Below are positions 1 to 15,178 of a stretch of DNA of 64,000 nt, in pieces. The notes under the pieces are model-generated. The model saw nothing but the letters and a program-made list of their open reading frames with translations. It was not told the DNA's origin and ran no database searches. The position numbers and the translations under genes were made by a program. Source of the DNA: Ophiosphaerella korrae (Eukaryota > Ascomycota > Dothideomycetes > Pleosporales > Phaeosphaeriaceae); NCBI GenBank assembly GCA_028456385.1, contig JALNQF010000027.1:1-64000 (forward strand). The letters are read 5' to 3'. Within the stretch, counting starts at the first letter, position 1, and each line of letters begins with the position of its first letter.

Positions 1-1440
1 TAAGTATAGTACTCTTAGAGAGTAGGTAAGTATTAAAATCTAGCGTTAAGTAGGCTCTAGGTGCTAGCTTAATAAGTTTACCTAAGTTAATAAGTATACC
101 TAGGTTAATAAGTACTACGTTTAGCTAGCCTAAGTAGACTAGAGCCTTTAATTTAACTAACTCTAAGCTAGCTTTAACTAGTTCCTATAAGGGACTAGCT
201 TACTTTTAAGTTACTAAGGTTTTAACTACTATAAAGCGCGGCTTATCTAAATAAGCCTATATTTTCGCTTTTCTATTATTGTCTATTTTAAATAGATTAC
301 TAGTAAGTACTACTTATACTTATCTATAATTTTATAGCTTTTAGTAGTAAGCTTAGCTATATAAGTAGTTGTATTTTAAGTTAGTACTTAAGCTTAAGCT
401 TAGCTTAGATTCTTTAAATGTTACAAATACGCTAGCTCCTTAATTAGTAGTTTAGAGCTTATACTCCTATAATAGAGCTAAGTAGATACTACTAATTTAC
501 CTTAGCGTAAGTACCTTTAAGCTAAGGACTAAGCTCTAGATTACTAATTAGCTTATTATCTAAGCTTAGTCTAGAGCTAGCTTTAGCGTTAACGCCTCTA
601 GGAAATCTTATACTACGAGCTCGCCTATTACCTCTATAATATTATACGCGATTGCACGCTAATATAGGCGTAGCTACTTATTATACTAGAGCTCTAGTAA
701 TTATTATCTTTAGTAAGCCTTCTATAGATAGGCTTAGTATTAAGCTTAGATAAAATTACTAGCGCTAGTATTAGATAGGGCTAGTAAGCTCTTTAGCGTT
801 TAGATAAGCTCTTGTAACGTAGCTTTGTTATTTACAAGTAGAGTTATCTTAGCTATTACTAAATAGCTTAGATTAACTATAGTGTTTACTTAGGCGCTTA
901 GAGCTCTAAGGCGTACTATTCGCGATACCTAGGTATCTTTTATAGCCTAGTATTTCTCTATTATAAGCTTATAGGTAGCTACCTCTTTTACTATTACTAA
1001 GCTCTTTAGTTTAAGTTAAACTAGTTTGTTAGCGTAGATATTAGGGACGTTATTAGCTTCTAGATTAACTAGCTACTAGATACCTAGCTTAAGAGCGTTG
1101 TAATAGAGTTATATAAACTATACTAGCTATTATAAGCACTTATTAAGTAAGGTAGTACCTTTATTAAGTAGAGTAATCTTACTATAAGATATTATAAGCG
1201 TTTAAGTAATAGATAAGATAAGATAGAATAGGATAAGAGTATACTAAGCTCGTAATCTCTTACTATAGTATATAGAATAGAACTATTAAGTAATTTTTCG
1301 CGCTAAGCTTATAACTATTGCAAGATGCGAGCTTAAAAATAAGTAGGAGATAATTATTAATTAAAGAGCTATTTAAGCTAAGCTACTTATATATAGTAGA
1401 GTAGCTTAAATAGCTTATATAGCTCGCTTACTACTATAAG
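1..1440. repeat. RIP-degraded AT-rich repeat, unclassified
   Basis: Extremely AT-rich sequence dominated by TA steps, with stops in every frame and almost no CA dinucleotides, as expected of RIP-mutated transposon DNA. A short direct repeat containing 'ttaataagta' occurs near 69-115. I cannot assign a family. It may belong to the 5' part of the old chromovirus remnant whose RNase H region ends at 1540, but I see no recognisable reverse transcriptase here. No gene is visible. Confidence 0.6.
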
Positions 1441-1540
1441 CTTACCTAAATCGTATAGAGTAAAGCTCTAACTTATAATAAAGTATAGTAGAAGTAATTA
1501 TAAAGATAGATTATAAGAACCTAATATACTTTATAATAAG
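1441..1540 (+). mobile_element. Chromovirus remnant G, RNase H part upstream of insertion A
   Basis: The last codons before 1541 read as a Ty3/gypsy RNase H segment (DYKNLIYFI, corresponding to the conserved TDHKNL..F motif). The same frame resumes after element A at about 15643 (SKKLKDK, then KENSQVDILS). Removing A and one copy of its 5-bp target duplication joins the two halves in frame, so A landed inside this older element. The 5' limit of G is not clear. Confidence 0.65.
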
Positions 1541-1999
1541 TATAATAGGGCTACTAGGGTCGACTTCCTAATAGCCTCTATAGTTATTAGTAGATTAAGA
1601 GTTAATAATAAAAGCTTGTATTGTAATTAGTAATAACTATAAATAATAGTTAATTTGTATATATAATATTAAGTATTAGCGTTCTAGGTTAAAGATTAGA
1701 TTACTAATACTATCCTAATAATGCGTATACTATTAACTATATACTTAAACTAATTTATTTATATAATACTATAGATTACTACTAATCTATTTATATATAA
1801 CTATAGATTACTTTAATTTATTTATACGTTATTATAGATTATACTAATCTATTTATACGTAATTATAGATTACTACTACGTATCCTAGTTGTAAGTAGTC
1901 TCCTAATTAAGGTTGTTACTCTACTCGTTCTATACTTTATTAGTATCTAAGTTAGGACTAATTAGTTCTATCTTAATTTCTCTTGTTACGCCTATAATA
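1541..1999 (-). repeat. LTR of element A (left copy)
   Basis: This 459-bp copy matches 15179-15637. Its outer TG/CA ends are mutated to TA (TATAATAGGG at the left, TATAATA at the right), whereas the other copy keeps TG..CA. Flanked on the left by ATAAG. Confidence 0.92.
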
Positions 2000-2277
2000 C
2001 TATCTCTTCTTCTAGGTAAGTTCTAGTTTATCTATCCTAAAGCTAAAGTTATTAACCTAGTTTCTTTATTAATATAGAGCTCTTTATCTTCCTTTATACC
2101 TACTAAATCTACTTTTTATTATCTTTAATTAGTAGATTATATATTACGTTATAGTATTACTATATTTCTTTATTTTTATTATAAATCTTTAAATCCTCTT
2201 ATAGAGTATATTTCTTTAAAATATAGTAAGGGCTATAAGGTATATATTTATACTAATACTTATACGTTTTATAATCT

Positions 2278-2707
2278 TATAATAGGTGTTACTAGGGTTA
2301 ACTTCCTAATACCTAAAGAGTATTAGTAAATTAAAAGGTAATAACAAAAGCTTATATTATAATTATATAATAACTATTAATAATAGAAGATATTTTATAA
2401 CTGTCTTATATTAGCGTTCTATAGTTAAAGGATTAGATTACTAATACTATCCTAATAACGCGTATTACTACTAACTATATATTTATAGTAATCTATTAAT
2501 CTATTACTACTAAGACTAATAGATTATAGATTACCCTAATCTATAATCTATTATTACTAAGAGCCTATAGGTTATAGATTGTCTTACGTGTCCTAATTAT
2601 GTATAGTCTCCTATTCTAACCTAAGGTTCTCCTTATTATACTAATCTAATACTTCTATAGTTAGGCTAATTAGTTCTATCTATAGTTCTCTTGTTACTAT
2701 CGTAACA
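2278..2707 (-). repeat. LTR of element B (left copy)
   Basis: A 430-bp LTR ending CGTAACA. It matches 8882-9311 with differences mostly of the C/T and G/A type. It is 29 bp shorter than the LTRs of A, C and D and differs from them near the start, so B is a distinct subfamily. Confidence 0.9.
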
Positions 2708-5700
2708 CTATCTCCTCTTCTAAGTAGGTCCTCGTTTATCTATCTTAGAGCTAAAGTTATTAATCTACTTTCTTTATTAATTTATAGTTCCTTATTACTC
2801 TTTATAGTTATCTCTTCTATATATTATTACTATTTCCTTACTAATTGTATATTGCGTAATAGTATTAAGATATTTCCTTACTCTTATTATACCTCTCTTA
2901 AATTAAACCCTAAGTCTCTTCTTTATATTATTTCTATAAACAATAGTAGAGCTTATAAGGTGTATATTTATATAAATATACGTAGTTCTTATAACGTATC
3001 TAGTGTTTTTCTTTCTAAGTGTACGTTTATTACACTTATTCTTGCGTCTAGACTTAATAATAATAGGGAGAGCTATTAACTAGGCTTAAAAGAAATTACT
3101 ATCTTAAATTATAGAGGCTAAAGCTAAGTGTAAGTAGATCTAGGAGCTTGCGTAGAGTAAGCTAGTAAAGAATTAAGCTTATCTCTCTTACCTTTATAAG
3201 ATAAAAGCCCTAAATAATAAGAAATTAACTAAGTAGTTAGTAGCTCTAGAAGCTAAGCTAGACTTAGATAAGGCGCTTAATATTGCTATAGTAGGTCTTG
3301 TGTTAGGCGCTCCTATCGCCTCTCTATCTATTAGTAGTACTATTAGTTCTCTTAGTTTACTACTAGGCGTTCTAGAGAGTTTTAATTTTAGAAGTCCTCT
3401 AGTTTCTTAAGGTAGTTAAGGTTTTCTTCTAGTTCTTATATTTTTTCTTATAGTTACCCTTTTTTGTCTATACCTATCTATTTTACTAGGTAGTAGTTCC
3501 TTCTATTATAGAACTAATATACTAGAATCTCTTTAACTTCCTATTCCTCTTATTCTCTATACGTATCTACTTTATATACTAGTAGTTCTACTTCTTTTAG
3601 TACTTATTCTAGTAGTAATATATAGAATATTAGGTATATCCTTATTTTATCTAGTAGCTTTAGTTTAAATATAACTAGTATAACTTTCTTCTTAATTTTA
3701 TATAGTTTTATTTTTACGTAATCTAGTTTTAAACTTAATTGTTTACTCTTAATATTTTTCTAAATTAACTATACTTTTTCTTACTCTCTAAATTAGGGTT
3801 TCTCTTTATATTTCTTATTATAGTACTTTGCTATATAATCCTATAGGAACTCTACGTCCTATTTTAGCTAATCTTGTATCTCTTTTAGTCTATTTACAAA
3901 GTTTTCTCTTTTTAAGGTCTAAGATTCTATATCTTTTAGTATTCTATATATACTTAGGTTAAATCTATAGTTTATAAAGAAGAGTAATACTCTTATTACT
4001 ATGTTCTTTGCGCTATTATACGCTAACTGTACTATAGGTAGTAACTATACCTAATTGTTCTAGTTGTAGTTAAAGTAGTATCTTAAGTACTATTCTACTA
4101 TCTAGTTTATACGTTCTAATTATCTATCTATTTATAGGTAATACGCTATTAATATTATATACTTAATTCCTAATTATACTATTATTATTCCCTATAGTTT
4201 TAATATAAATTGTATATCTCTATTTATAATAATTTTATCTAGAATACTATATTAGCTAACTATAGTTCCTAGAACCTAGTATATAGTAACTTCTATCCTA
4301 CTTTTCTCTTTATATAGTCTAAAGTATGTATACTTTATTAGTTTATCTACTATTATTAGAATTCTATTATACTTAACTCCTAATATTAGGTCTTTTAACT
4401 TAAGTAACTTTATAATAAAGTCTATTATTATTACTCCCTAGAGTTACTCTAGTACTTTAACTAGTTATAGTATTCTATATAGTGCTTATTTATTATACTT
4501 GTTTTTATAATACTCTATACAATCTTGTAGTACTTCTTCTACTAGTTATCTTACTCTTAGGATATAGTAATTTCTTAGAAGTCTATTTAGTATTTTTTTA
4601 ATCCCTTAGTATCTATATACTAGTAGTTTATAGAACTATTGTATAAATTCTCTCTAGATTCTTTTTAGAATATATATCCTTTTATAGGCTTATATAAATC
4701 CTTCTTAGATTTCTAATTTTTTTATTTCTTTAGATACTTCTTGCGTTGTTTTCTAAATCTATTTGTCTAGCTTGCTACTTATTCTTTTAAGTATAGCTAC
4801 TATCTTAGGTATATTTAAGACTAAATATCCTTCTCTATTCTATACTAGAACTATACTAGTAGTATTTACTTCTTCTTATAAATCTAGTCTTCTACTTAGG
4901 GTATCTATAAACTAATTGTCTTTACCCTTAGTATATATTATTTCTATATTAAATATTAATAGAAACTCTTACTATCTTGTCTAGCGTTATAATAAGTCCT
5001 TGTTTATTATAAATCTTATAAGATTCTTATAGTCTATATAGACTTTTATTTAGTATTTTACTTCTTATAAGTATATTCTCTATTATTTAAATACTTTATA
5101 GATTACTAGTATTTCTTTATTATAGATTAGGTAGTTAAGCTCTACTAGCTTTATCTTCTTAAAGAAGTACTTAACTAAGTATTCTTTTTTAGTCTCTAGG
5201 TCTTCCTATATTAGTACTATTCTGTAGACTAAGTTAGATGCGTCTATTTTTACTACTACTAGTAGGTCTAGATTATATATTCTAATAACTAGGTTTTCTA
5301 TAAACTTCTTTTTAATCTTATTAAATACTTTGTTGTATTCTTTTATCTAATTAAATAGCGTGTCCTTTTTTATAAGTCTTATTATTAGTTCTATATCTTT
5401 AGACTATCTTACTATTAACTTTCTATAGAAGTTTGCTAGCCTATAAAATTATTATACTTCTTTTAGGTTTTTTAGTATTAGCTATTTGTTAATTAATTTA
5501 ATCTTTTCTAAATTAATCTTGATTTTTCCTAGTTCTATAATAAACCTAAGGAAATCTATTTCTTTTGTGTAGAACTCGCATTTTCTTATTTTAAGAAACA
5601 ATTTATTTTCTACTAGCTTTCCTAGCACTTTATATATATATTGTATATATTCTTCTTCTATTTCTAAGAATATAAAGATATTATTTAGGTATACAAATAC

Positions 5701-8700
5701 AAATACGTCTAGGTACTTTCTTAGTACTATATTAATTCTTTCTTAAAATACAGCTAGTGCGTTTATTAGGCTAAATAGTATAACTATATACTTGTATAGT
5801 CCCTATTATGTTCTAAATACTATTTTCTATTTGTCGCCCTCTTTAATTCTAATTTAGTAGTAGGCGTTCTAGATATCTAGCTTCGTAAAGATTTTTACCT
5901 TTTATATTCTATTTTATATTTTATCTATTTATAGTAAGGGGTACTAGTTTTTATTTATAACTACGTTAGTTTTTCTAAAGTCTATATAGGGTCTCTTATT
6001 ACTTGTCTCTTTTTTATCTACAAATATAAGTCTATATACTACTAAGGATTTAGATTCTCTTATCTATCTTTTTTTTATTATATTTTGTATAAATACTTAC
6101 TTAATTTTAGATTCTTCTTCTATTTTTTAGTAGACTAGGCTCTATCCTACGTCTTTCTTGTCTTCTATTTCTATCGCTAAGTCCTATAGCTAATATTCTA
6201 GAAGATAGTTGTTAGGTTCTATAAGTTATTTTTCCTACTTCTTATATTCCTCTAGAAACTATCCTTTATGTATACTTATGTTAGCTTTTAATATGTCTTT
6301 TTTAAGGTAACTAATTTTCTCTATTTTCTAATTAATTCTTAGGTTAGTTATATATAACTATAGTATACCTAATATTACGTCTTATTTATTATTAATTATT
6401 ATTATATCTATAACTATGTTCTTAATTTCTAATCCTTCTAACCTTAATATTAAGGGTATTGTTTTAAACCTAATTAGTTCCTAGAATAGTTTTCCTTTAA
6501 TTATACTTAGTTGTCGAGGGTACCTCTTTATTATATAACGTATTCCTTATACTTTTATAAACTTCTTTAATATAAAGTTTCTTGTAGCTCTACTATTAAT
6601 TATTAATTGTACTTTCTTTCTTTAGTATATACTTTTCTTCGTAATATATAGGCCTTCTATACTTTTTAGTTATTTTTACTTAAGTAATTTTGTAAATTGT
6701 CTATCTTTCTAGAGCTATAGCCTTACTTTAAGTTTATACTCTTTATACTTAGGATATTTGTTATATATATATTTATACTATAGTCTTCCTTAGACGCATT
6801 TTTTTAATAGTTTTAGTCTAGGCCTTATTACTACGTAACCTTCCTCTTTTATTATTTCTTATCCTAAGATATCTTCTACTAGAATTACTCTTGTATAATT
6901 ATAACCTCTTTTTCTTATAGGCTATATACTATTGTTTACTTTAGAGTTTCTATATATAATATAATTCTTATCTAGGTATAATAACTATACTACTTTAAAG
7001 TATACTAAATGTTTTAGATCTATTACTTTGTTGTCCCCTTCTTAGTATCTATCTTTTCTAGGTATGTTTTCTATTAGGATATAGTACGCTACTAGTACTC
7101 TTAGTGTATAGGCTTTATTAATCTATTACGTTTTTCTTACAAGGTATTACTATTCTCTTTATATAGGTATTCTTCCTACTACAACTATATATTACTTTAT
7201 CTATTCTTAAAATAGTGTAAACTTTATATTCTTAGGATTACGTTCTTTCTAGTCTTTGTACGCTTCTTCTATACTTATAACTAGTAAGTATTTCTAAATA
7301 AACTACTATTCTTATCTTTATTCTACTATATCTATTATTATATAGCTATTGTAACTATATATATCTAACTAGGTATACTCTATACCTCTTATATTAACTT
7401 CTCTTTTATTACTTTATAGTTCTTTAGAGGTAACTATAGTAGTCTTCTTATCTTCTACTAGTCTTTTAGCGTAGGTTAATAGTACTAGGGGCTCTTCTCT
7501 CTCTAAATCTACTATTAGTAAGTCTATTACATAAGTAGTCTCTTCTAGCTACGCTTTTATTCTATCTTCTTTTATTCTAGCTACTCTTCTATATTTTTAT
7601 AAGAACTATCCTACTCTCTATTTACTAGAAAGATGTATATAGTAGTTGTTATTATAATAAAAGGCTTAATAGAGTATTACATGTTACTATTCTTTGCTCC
7701 TAGCTACTTTCTCTTAAGGTTTAGCCTATACTTATAGTACTTCTTTCTTCTTTTTAGTTATTTTTAACTATATTTCTTTTTTAAGGTCTTTCTTTTTATA
7801 GTCTTTTATAAAGTGTCCTAGCTTCCTATATTTATAATATACCTTATCTTTTCTTAACTTTAATTAGTAGTTCTTTGTATAGTAGCCTAGCTTACTATAG
7901 TTAAAGTATATAAAGTCTTTGTTCTTCTTTTTCTTTCTATCTTTATTAGCGTTAAGGACTATAAGGTCTCCCTTGTTATAGTTCTAGGTATAACCTCTAT
8001 ATTTGTTCTTTTTCTACTCTCGAAGATCGTCGTCTATCTATATTACTTACTACTTTAAGGCTTCTAGTATTTGTAGTTTCTCTATATAAATTATTTTGTA
8101 TTAAATCTTTAAGTTTAGTCCTTATTTAAATTGTAATATCAAGGCTAACTTATTCTATTCTATATTTTACGATAGTTATTTAAACTACAATATATATTCT
8201 AGAATACTCTTAGTTTATATAAGCTTTTCTAGCCTTTCTTTAGCCTATTAGGTAATGTCTGTATCCCTAAATACTACTCTTATTCGCTTAGTAAAGTATT
8301 TATAACTTCTAAAGATAGCTCTTATTTTGTCTTTCTAGGTTATTAGTGAGTGTATTATATAATCTATCTAGTAAGGTTCGTACTATCTTATTACGTCTTC
8401 TTTAAGGTGTAATCTAATATATATTACCTTTTTCTCCTCTATATTAAAGTGTAGTACCTATATATCTATCTAGAGTTATACTAAGGCTATAAAGGGTCTT
8501 AGTTTCTCCTTTATTCTATTAAACTTTTTAAGTACAGGTATCTTTAGTAGTTTCTTTGTCGCACTTATCTCTAGTCGTTAGGTAATTAGTTCTATCTAAT
8601 TCTATCCTTTAATAATAGCTATAATCTATACTTTATTCTATTTTAAATAATCCTATAGTTCTTTATTCTACGTCTCTAAGGCGTCGATTACTATTTTTAT

Positions 8701-8881
8701 ATCTTTTTTCTTAGAGATTAAATCGTTTATATAGTCCTAAATTGCCTTCTATACTATATTATCTAATTTATAACTACTTATAAGTGCCTTAGCTACTTTT
8801 TTAGTTAAACTTTCTACTATCGTGTTAGCTAGACCGTGTACTACTTACCCTTTACTCCTCTTAGTAACTAAATTAGTAAGG

Positions 8882-9311
8882 TATAATAGGTATTACTAGG
8901 GTTAACTTCCTAATACCTAAGAAGTATTAGTAGATTAAGAGGTAATAATAAAAGCTCGTGTTATAATTATATAATAACTATTAATAATAGAAGATATTTT
9001 GCAACTATCTTGTATTAGCGTTCTATAGTTAAAGGATTAGATTACTAATACTATCCTAATAACGCGCATTGCTACTAACTATATATTCGTAGTAATCTAT
9101 TAATCTATTACTACTAAGACTAATAGATTATAGATTACCCTAATCTATAATCTATTGTTACTAAGAGCCTATAGATTATAGATTGTCTTACGTGTCCTAA
9201 TTATGTATAGTCTCCTATTCTAACCCGAGGTTCTCTTTATTGTACTAATCTAATACTTCTATAGTTAGGCTAATTGGTTCTATCTATAGTTCTCTTGTTA
9301 CTATCGTAATA
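8882..9311 (-). repeat. LTR of element B (right copy)
   Basis: A 430-bp copy of 2278-2707, followed at once by the target duplication AATCT and the resumed interior of element A. Confidence 0.9.
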
Positions 9312-12300
9312 AATCTTTCTAGCGTATTTCTTATAGAGTATAGGTTAATAATACTTATTTACGCGTCTATACTTATTTATAATAAAGAGAGCTATTAACT
9401 ATATTTAAGATAAACTATCTAAATAGATCGCTAAGGCTAAAAAAGAACGTAATTAGATTCTAAGTATATAGGTAGAAAATTATACTTATCTAATTTATCT
9501 TTATAAGACAAAGGCCTTAAATAATAAAAAGTCTATCGTGTAAGCTACTCTTATAGAGTCTAAGCTTAATTTTAAGGCTATAGTAGGGGTTACTCCTATT
9601 ATATTAAGCGTTCCTATTACTTCTCTATCTAGTAGTAGTAACGTTAATTTTCTTAGTTTACTACAAAGCGCTCTAGAATGTTTTAATTTTAGAACTCCTT
9701 TAGTTTCTTAAAGTAGTTAAGGTTATTTTCTAGTTCTTATATATCTTCCTATAGTTTCCCTTTCTTGTCTATACTTATCTATTTTACTAAGTAGTAGTTT
9801 CTTCTATTATAGAATTAGTATTATAAGATTTCCTTAACTTTTTATTTCTCTTATTCTCTATATATATCTACTTTGTATACTAGTAGTTCTACGTCTTATA
9901 GTACTATCTCTAGTAGTGCTACGTAGAAGGTTAGGTGTATCTTTATTTTAATTAGTAGTTTTAGCTTAAATATAACTAGTATAACTTTCTTCTTAATTTT
10001 ATATAGTTTTATTTTAACGTAATCTAGTTTTAAACTTAGTTTTTTACTTTTTACGTTTTTTCTAACTAGCTATACTTTTTCTCTCTCTCTAAATAAGGGT
10101 CCTTCCTTGTATTTTTTATTATAGTACTTTGTTATCTAATTGTATAGAAATTCTACGTCCTATCTTAATTAATCGTGTATCTCCTTAAGTCTATTTATAA
10201 GGTTTTCTCCTTTTAGAGACTAAGATTCCTTAAATCTTAGTATTTAATATACACTAGAGTTAAATCTATAATTTATAAAGAAATATAATACTCCTATTAC
10301 TATATTCTTTGTACTATTATATACTAACTATACTATAAGTAGTAACTATACCTAGTTATTCTAGTTGTAGTTAAAGTAGTATCTTAAGTACTATTCTACT
10401 ATCTAGTTTATACGTTCTAATTATCTATCTATCTATAGGTAGTATACTATTAATATTATATAATTAATTTCTATTTATACTATTATTGTTCTCTATAGTT
10501 TTAATATAAATCTTATATCTTTATCTATAATAATTTTGTCTAAGAGTCTATATTAACTAATTATAGTTCCTAGAACCTAGTATATAGTAACCTCTATCTT
10601 ACTTTTTTCTTTATATAGCCTAAAGTATAAGTATTTTATAAGCTTATTTACTATTATTAGAACTCTATTATACTTAACTCCTAATATTAGGTCTTTTAAC
10701 TTAGGTAACTTTATAATAAAGTCTATTATAATAACTCTCTATAGTTATTTTAGTACTTTAATAGGTTGTAGTATTCTATATAGTATATATCTACTATACT
10801 TGTTTCTATAATATTCTATACAATCTTATAGTACTTCTATTACTAGGGATTTTACTTTTAGAATATAGTAGTCTTATAGTATTCTATCTAAGGTTTTATT
10901 AATTCTTTAGTGTCTATATACTAGTAATTTGTAGAATTATTATATAAATTCTCTTTAAATTTTCCTTAGAATATATATCCTTCTATAGGCTTATATAAAT
11001 CCTTCCTAAATTTCTAATTTCTTTATTTCTTTAGATACTTCTTACGTTGTTTTCTAAATCTATTTATCTAGTTTACTACTTTTTCTTTTAAGAGTAGTAG
11101 CTATTTTAAGTATATTTAGGACTAAATATCCTTCTTCGTTCTTTACTAGAACTATACTAGTAGTATTTACTTCTCCTTATAAGTCTAGTCTTCTACTTAG
11201 AGTATCTACTAACTAGTTGTCCTTTCCTTTTATATATACTATTTCCAAGTTAAATATTAATAAGAATTCCTACTATCTTATATAGTATTATAAAAAGTCT
11301 CTATTTATTATAAATCCTATAAGATTTTTGTAGTCTATATAGACCTTTATTTAGTACTTTACTCTTTATAGGTATACTCTTTATTATTTAAATACTTTGT
11401 AAATTACTAGTATCTCCTTATTATAAATTAGGTAGTTAAGCTCTACTAGCTTTATTTTCTTAGAGAAGTATTTAACTAAGTATTCTTGTTTAGTCCTTAG
11501 GTTTTCCTATATTAGTACTATTCTATAGACTAAGTTAGATATATCTATTTTTACTATTACTAGTAGGTCTAGGTTATATATTCTAATAACTAGATTCTTT
11601 ATAAACTTTCTTTTAATTTTATTAAATACTTTATTATATTCCTTTATTTATTTAAATAGCGTATCTTTCTTTATAAGTCTTATTATAGGTTCTATATCTT
11701 TAGACTATCTTACTATTAACTTCTTACTAAAGTTTACTAACCTATAAAATTATTATACCTCTTTTAGGTTTCTTAGTGTTAGCTATTTGTTAATTAACTT
11801 AATCTTTTCTAGGTTAATCTTAATTTTTCCTAGTTTAATAATAAATCTAAGGAAATCTATTTCCTTTATATAGAACTCGCATTTTCTTATTTTAAGAAAT
11901 ATTTTAGCTTCTACTAGTTTTTCTAGTACTTTGTATATATATTATATATATTCTTCCTCTATTTCTAAGAATATAAGGATATTATCTAAGTATATAAATA
12001 TAAATATATCTAAGTACTCTCTTAGTACTATATTAATTCTTTCTTAAAATACTACTAGTGCGTTTATTAATCTAAAAGGTATAACTAAGTATTTATATAG
12101 TTTATATTGTATTCTAAACGCTATTTTCTATTTATTACCTTCTTTAATTCTAATTTAGTAGTAAGTATTTTAGATCTCTAGTTTTATAAAGATCTTTGCT
12201 TTCTATAGCTTATCTTGTATTTTATCTATTTATAGTAAAGGGTATTAGTTCTTACTTATAATTATATTAGTCTTTCTAAAGCCTACGTAGAGTCTTTTAT

Positions 12301-15178
12301 TATCTATTCTCTTTTTTTTTATAAATATAAGTCTATATACTATTAAAGATTTAGATTCTTGTATCTATCCTTTTCTTATTATATTTTTAATAAATACTCG
12401 TTTAATTTTAGATTCTTCTTTAGTTTTCTTATAGACTAGGCTTTATTCTACGTTTTTATCTTTTACTAGTTCTATTACTAAGTCCTATAGCTAATATTCT
12501 TAAAGATAGTCTTTAGGTTCTATAAGCTGTTTCTCCTATTTCTTATATTCTTTAAGAAATTTCCTTTTGTAGGTACTTATATTAGCTTTTAATATACCTA
12601 TTCTATAGTAGTTAATTTTTCTTATTCTCTAATTAATGTATAGGTTAGTTATCTATAACTATAGTATTCCTAGAATAATATCTTATTTATTATTAATTGT
12701 TGTTATGTCTATAACTATATTTTTAACTGTTATCCTTTCTAGTTCTAGTGTAGAGAGAACTGTTTCGAACCTAATAAGTTCTTAGAATAGCTTTCCTTTA
12801 ATTATACTTATTAAGGGTATTTCTTTATTATATAACGTATTCTTTATATTTCTATAAACTTTTTTAATATAAAGTTCTTTATAGCTCTACTATTAATTAT
12901 TAGTTATACTTTCTTTCTTTAGTATATACTTTTTTTCGTAATGTATAGGCCTCTTATACCTTCTAGCTATTCTTACTTAGGTATTTTTATATATTATCTA
13001 TCTTTTTAGGGCTATAGCTCTACTTTAAGTTTATATTCTTTGTATTTTAGACATTCGTTATACGTGTATTTGTACTATAGTCCTCTTTAGATATATTTTT
13101 TAGATAGTTTAGGTCTAGGCCTTACTACTAGGTATCCTTCTTCTAGTATTATCTCCTATCCTTAGATATCTTCTACTAGGATTACTCTCGTATAATTGTA
13201 GCCTTTTCTACGTATAGGCTATACGTAGTTATTTACTTTAGGGCTCCTATATATAGTATAGTTCTTATCTAAATATAATAACTATAATACTTTAAAGTGT
13301 ACTAGGTATCTTAGATTAGTTATTATGTTGTCCCCTTCCTAGTATTTATCTTTTCTAGGTGTTTCTTATATTAGGATATAGTAAACTACTAGTACTCTTA
13401 GTGTATAGGCTTTATTAATCTATTACGTTTTTCTTACAAGGTATTACTACTCTCTCTATATAGGTATTCTTCTTACTATAACTATATATTACTTTATCTA
13501 TTCTTAAAATAGTATAAACTTTATTTCTTTAGAGTTACGTTCTTTCTAGTCTTTGTATGCTTCTTCTATACTTATAATTAGTAAGTATTTCTAAATACAC
13601 TTCTATTATTTATTTTATTCTTCTATATCTATTGTTATATAGCTATTATAGCTATATATTATTAACTAGGCGTATTCTATACTTTTTATATTGTCTTATT
13701 TTTTACTTCCTTATAGTCCTTTAGAGAAAGCTATAGTAGTCTTTTTATCTAGTGCTAGTTCTTTAGTCTAGATTAATAGAATCTAGGGTTTTTCTTCTTC
13801 TAAGTTTTCTATTAGTAGGTCTATTACGTACACTATTTCTTTTAGCTATATTATTGTTCTTTCTTTTATTACTACTACGCTATTCTTTTATAAGAACTAT
13901 CCTACTCCTTACTTATTAAAAAGATATATATAGTAGTTATCTTTATAATAAAAGGTCTAGTAGAGTATTATATACTATAGTTTATTACTCCTAGCTACCT
14001 TCTTTTAAGGTTTAGCCTATACTTTTAGTACTTCTTTTTTACCTTTACTTATCTTTAACTAGGCTTCTTTATCTTTCTTATAATCTTTACTTCTATACTC
14101 TTTTATAAAGTGTTTTAGTTTTCTATATTTAAAATATACTATATTCTTTTTCTTTTATAATTAGTAGTTTTTTACGTAGTAGCCTTTCTTACTATAGTTA
14201 AAGTATATAAAGTCTTTATTCTTCTTCTTTTTCCTATCCTTATTAGTGTTAAGGATTATAAGGTCTCTAGTATCCTAATTTCTAGGTTAGCTTCTATACT
14301 TATTTTTCTTCTATTCTTAAAGATTGTTATTAATTTATATTACCTATTATTTTAGGGCTTCTAGTATCCTAGGTTTTTCTATATAGATTATCTCGTATTT
14401 AATTTTTATATTTAATCTTTGCTTAAATTATAATATTAGGGCTAACTTATTTTATTCTATATTCTATAATAGTTATTTAAACTATAATATATATTTAGAA
14501 ATACTTTTAATTTATATAAGCCTTTTAAGTCTTTCTTTAGCTTATTAGGTAATATCTATATCCCTAAATACTACTTTTATTTGTTTAGTAAAGTATTTAT
14601 AACTTCTAAAAATAGCTCTAGTTTTATCCTTTTATATTATTAGAGCGTATATTGTATAATCTATCTAGTAAGGTTTAAACTATCTTATTATATCTTCTTT
14701 AAGATACATTCTAATATATATTACCTTTTTTTCCTCTATATTAAAGTATAGTACTTATATATCTATCTAGAGTTGTACTAATACTATAAAGGGTCTTAGT
14801 TTTTCCTCTATTCTATTAAACTTCTTAAGTATAGGTATTTTAGGTTGTTTCTTTGTCGCACTTATCTCTAGTCTTTAGGTAATTAGTTCTATCTAGTTCT
14901 AGCCTTTAATAATAGCTTTGATTTATACTTTATTCTACTTTAAGTAATTTTGTAGTTCTTTGTTCTACGTTTCTAAAGCGTCGATTACTATCTTTATATC
15001 TTCTTTTTCTAAGATTAGGTTGTTTATATATTCTCTAATTACTTTCTATACTATATTATCTAATTTATAACTACTTAGAGGTGCCTTAGCTACTTATTTA
15101 GTTAAACTTTCTACTATTGTATTAGCTAGACTATGCGCTACTTACGCTTTGCTTCTCTCGATAACTAAATTAGCAAGG

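Larger units (their letters stand above)
2278..9311 (-). mobile_element. Ty3/gypsy LTR retrotransposon B, nested in A
   Basis: Complete 7034-bp gypsy element on the minus strand, inserted into the internal region of A next to its left LTR. LTRs are 430 bp each (2278-2707 and 8882-9311). The target duplication AATCT is perfect (2273-2277 and 9312-9316). Gene order on the minus strand is gag towards 8800-7200, then reverse transcriptase, RNase H and integrase running leftwards. The polymerase tetrad near 5670-5700 reads YLNN: both aspartates are lost by G-to-A change. Being inside A, it is younger than A, and both are RIPed. Confidence 0.92.

Noticed and set aside
2852..3079. 75-codon open frame on the plus strand
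   Set aside because: Lies inside RIPed element B, antisense to its pol genes, with low-complexity composition; a chance frame in AT-rich DNA.
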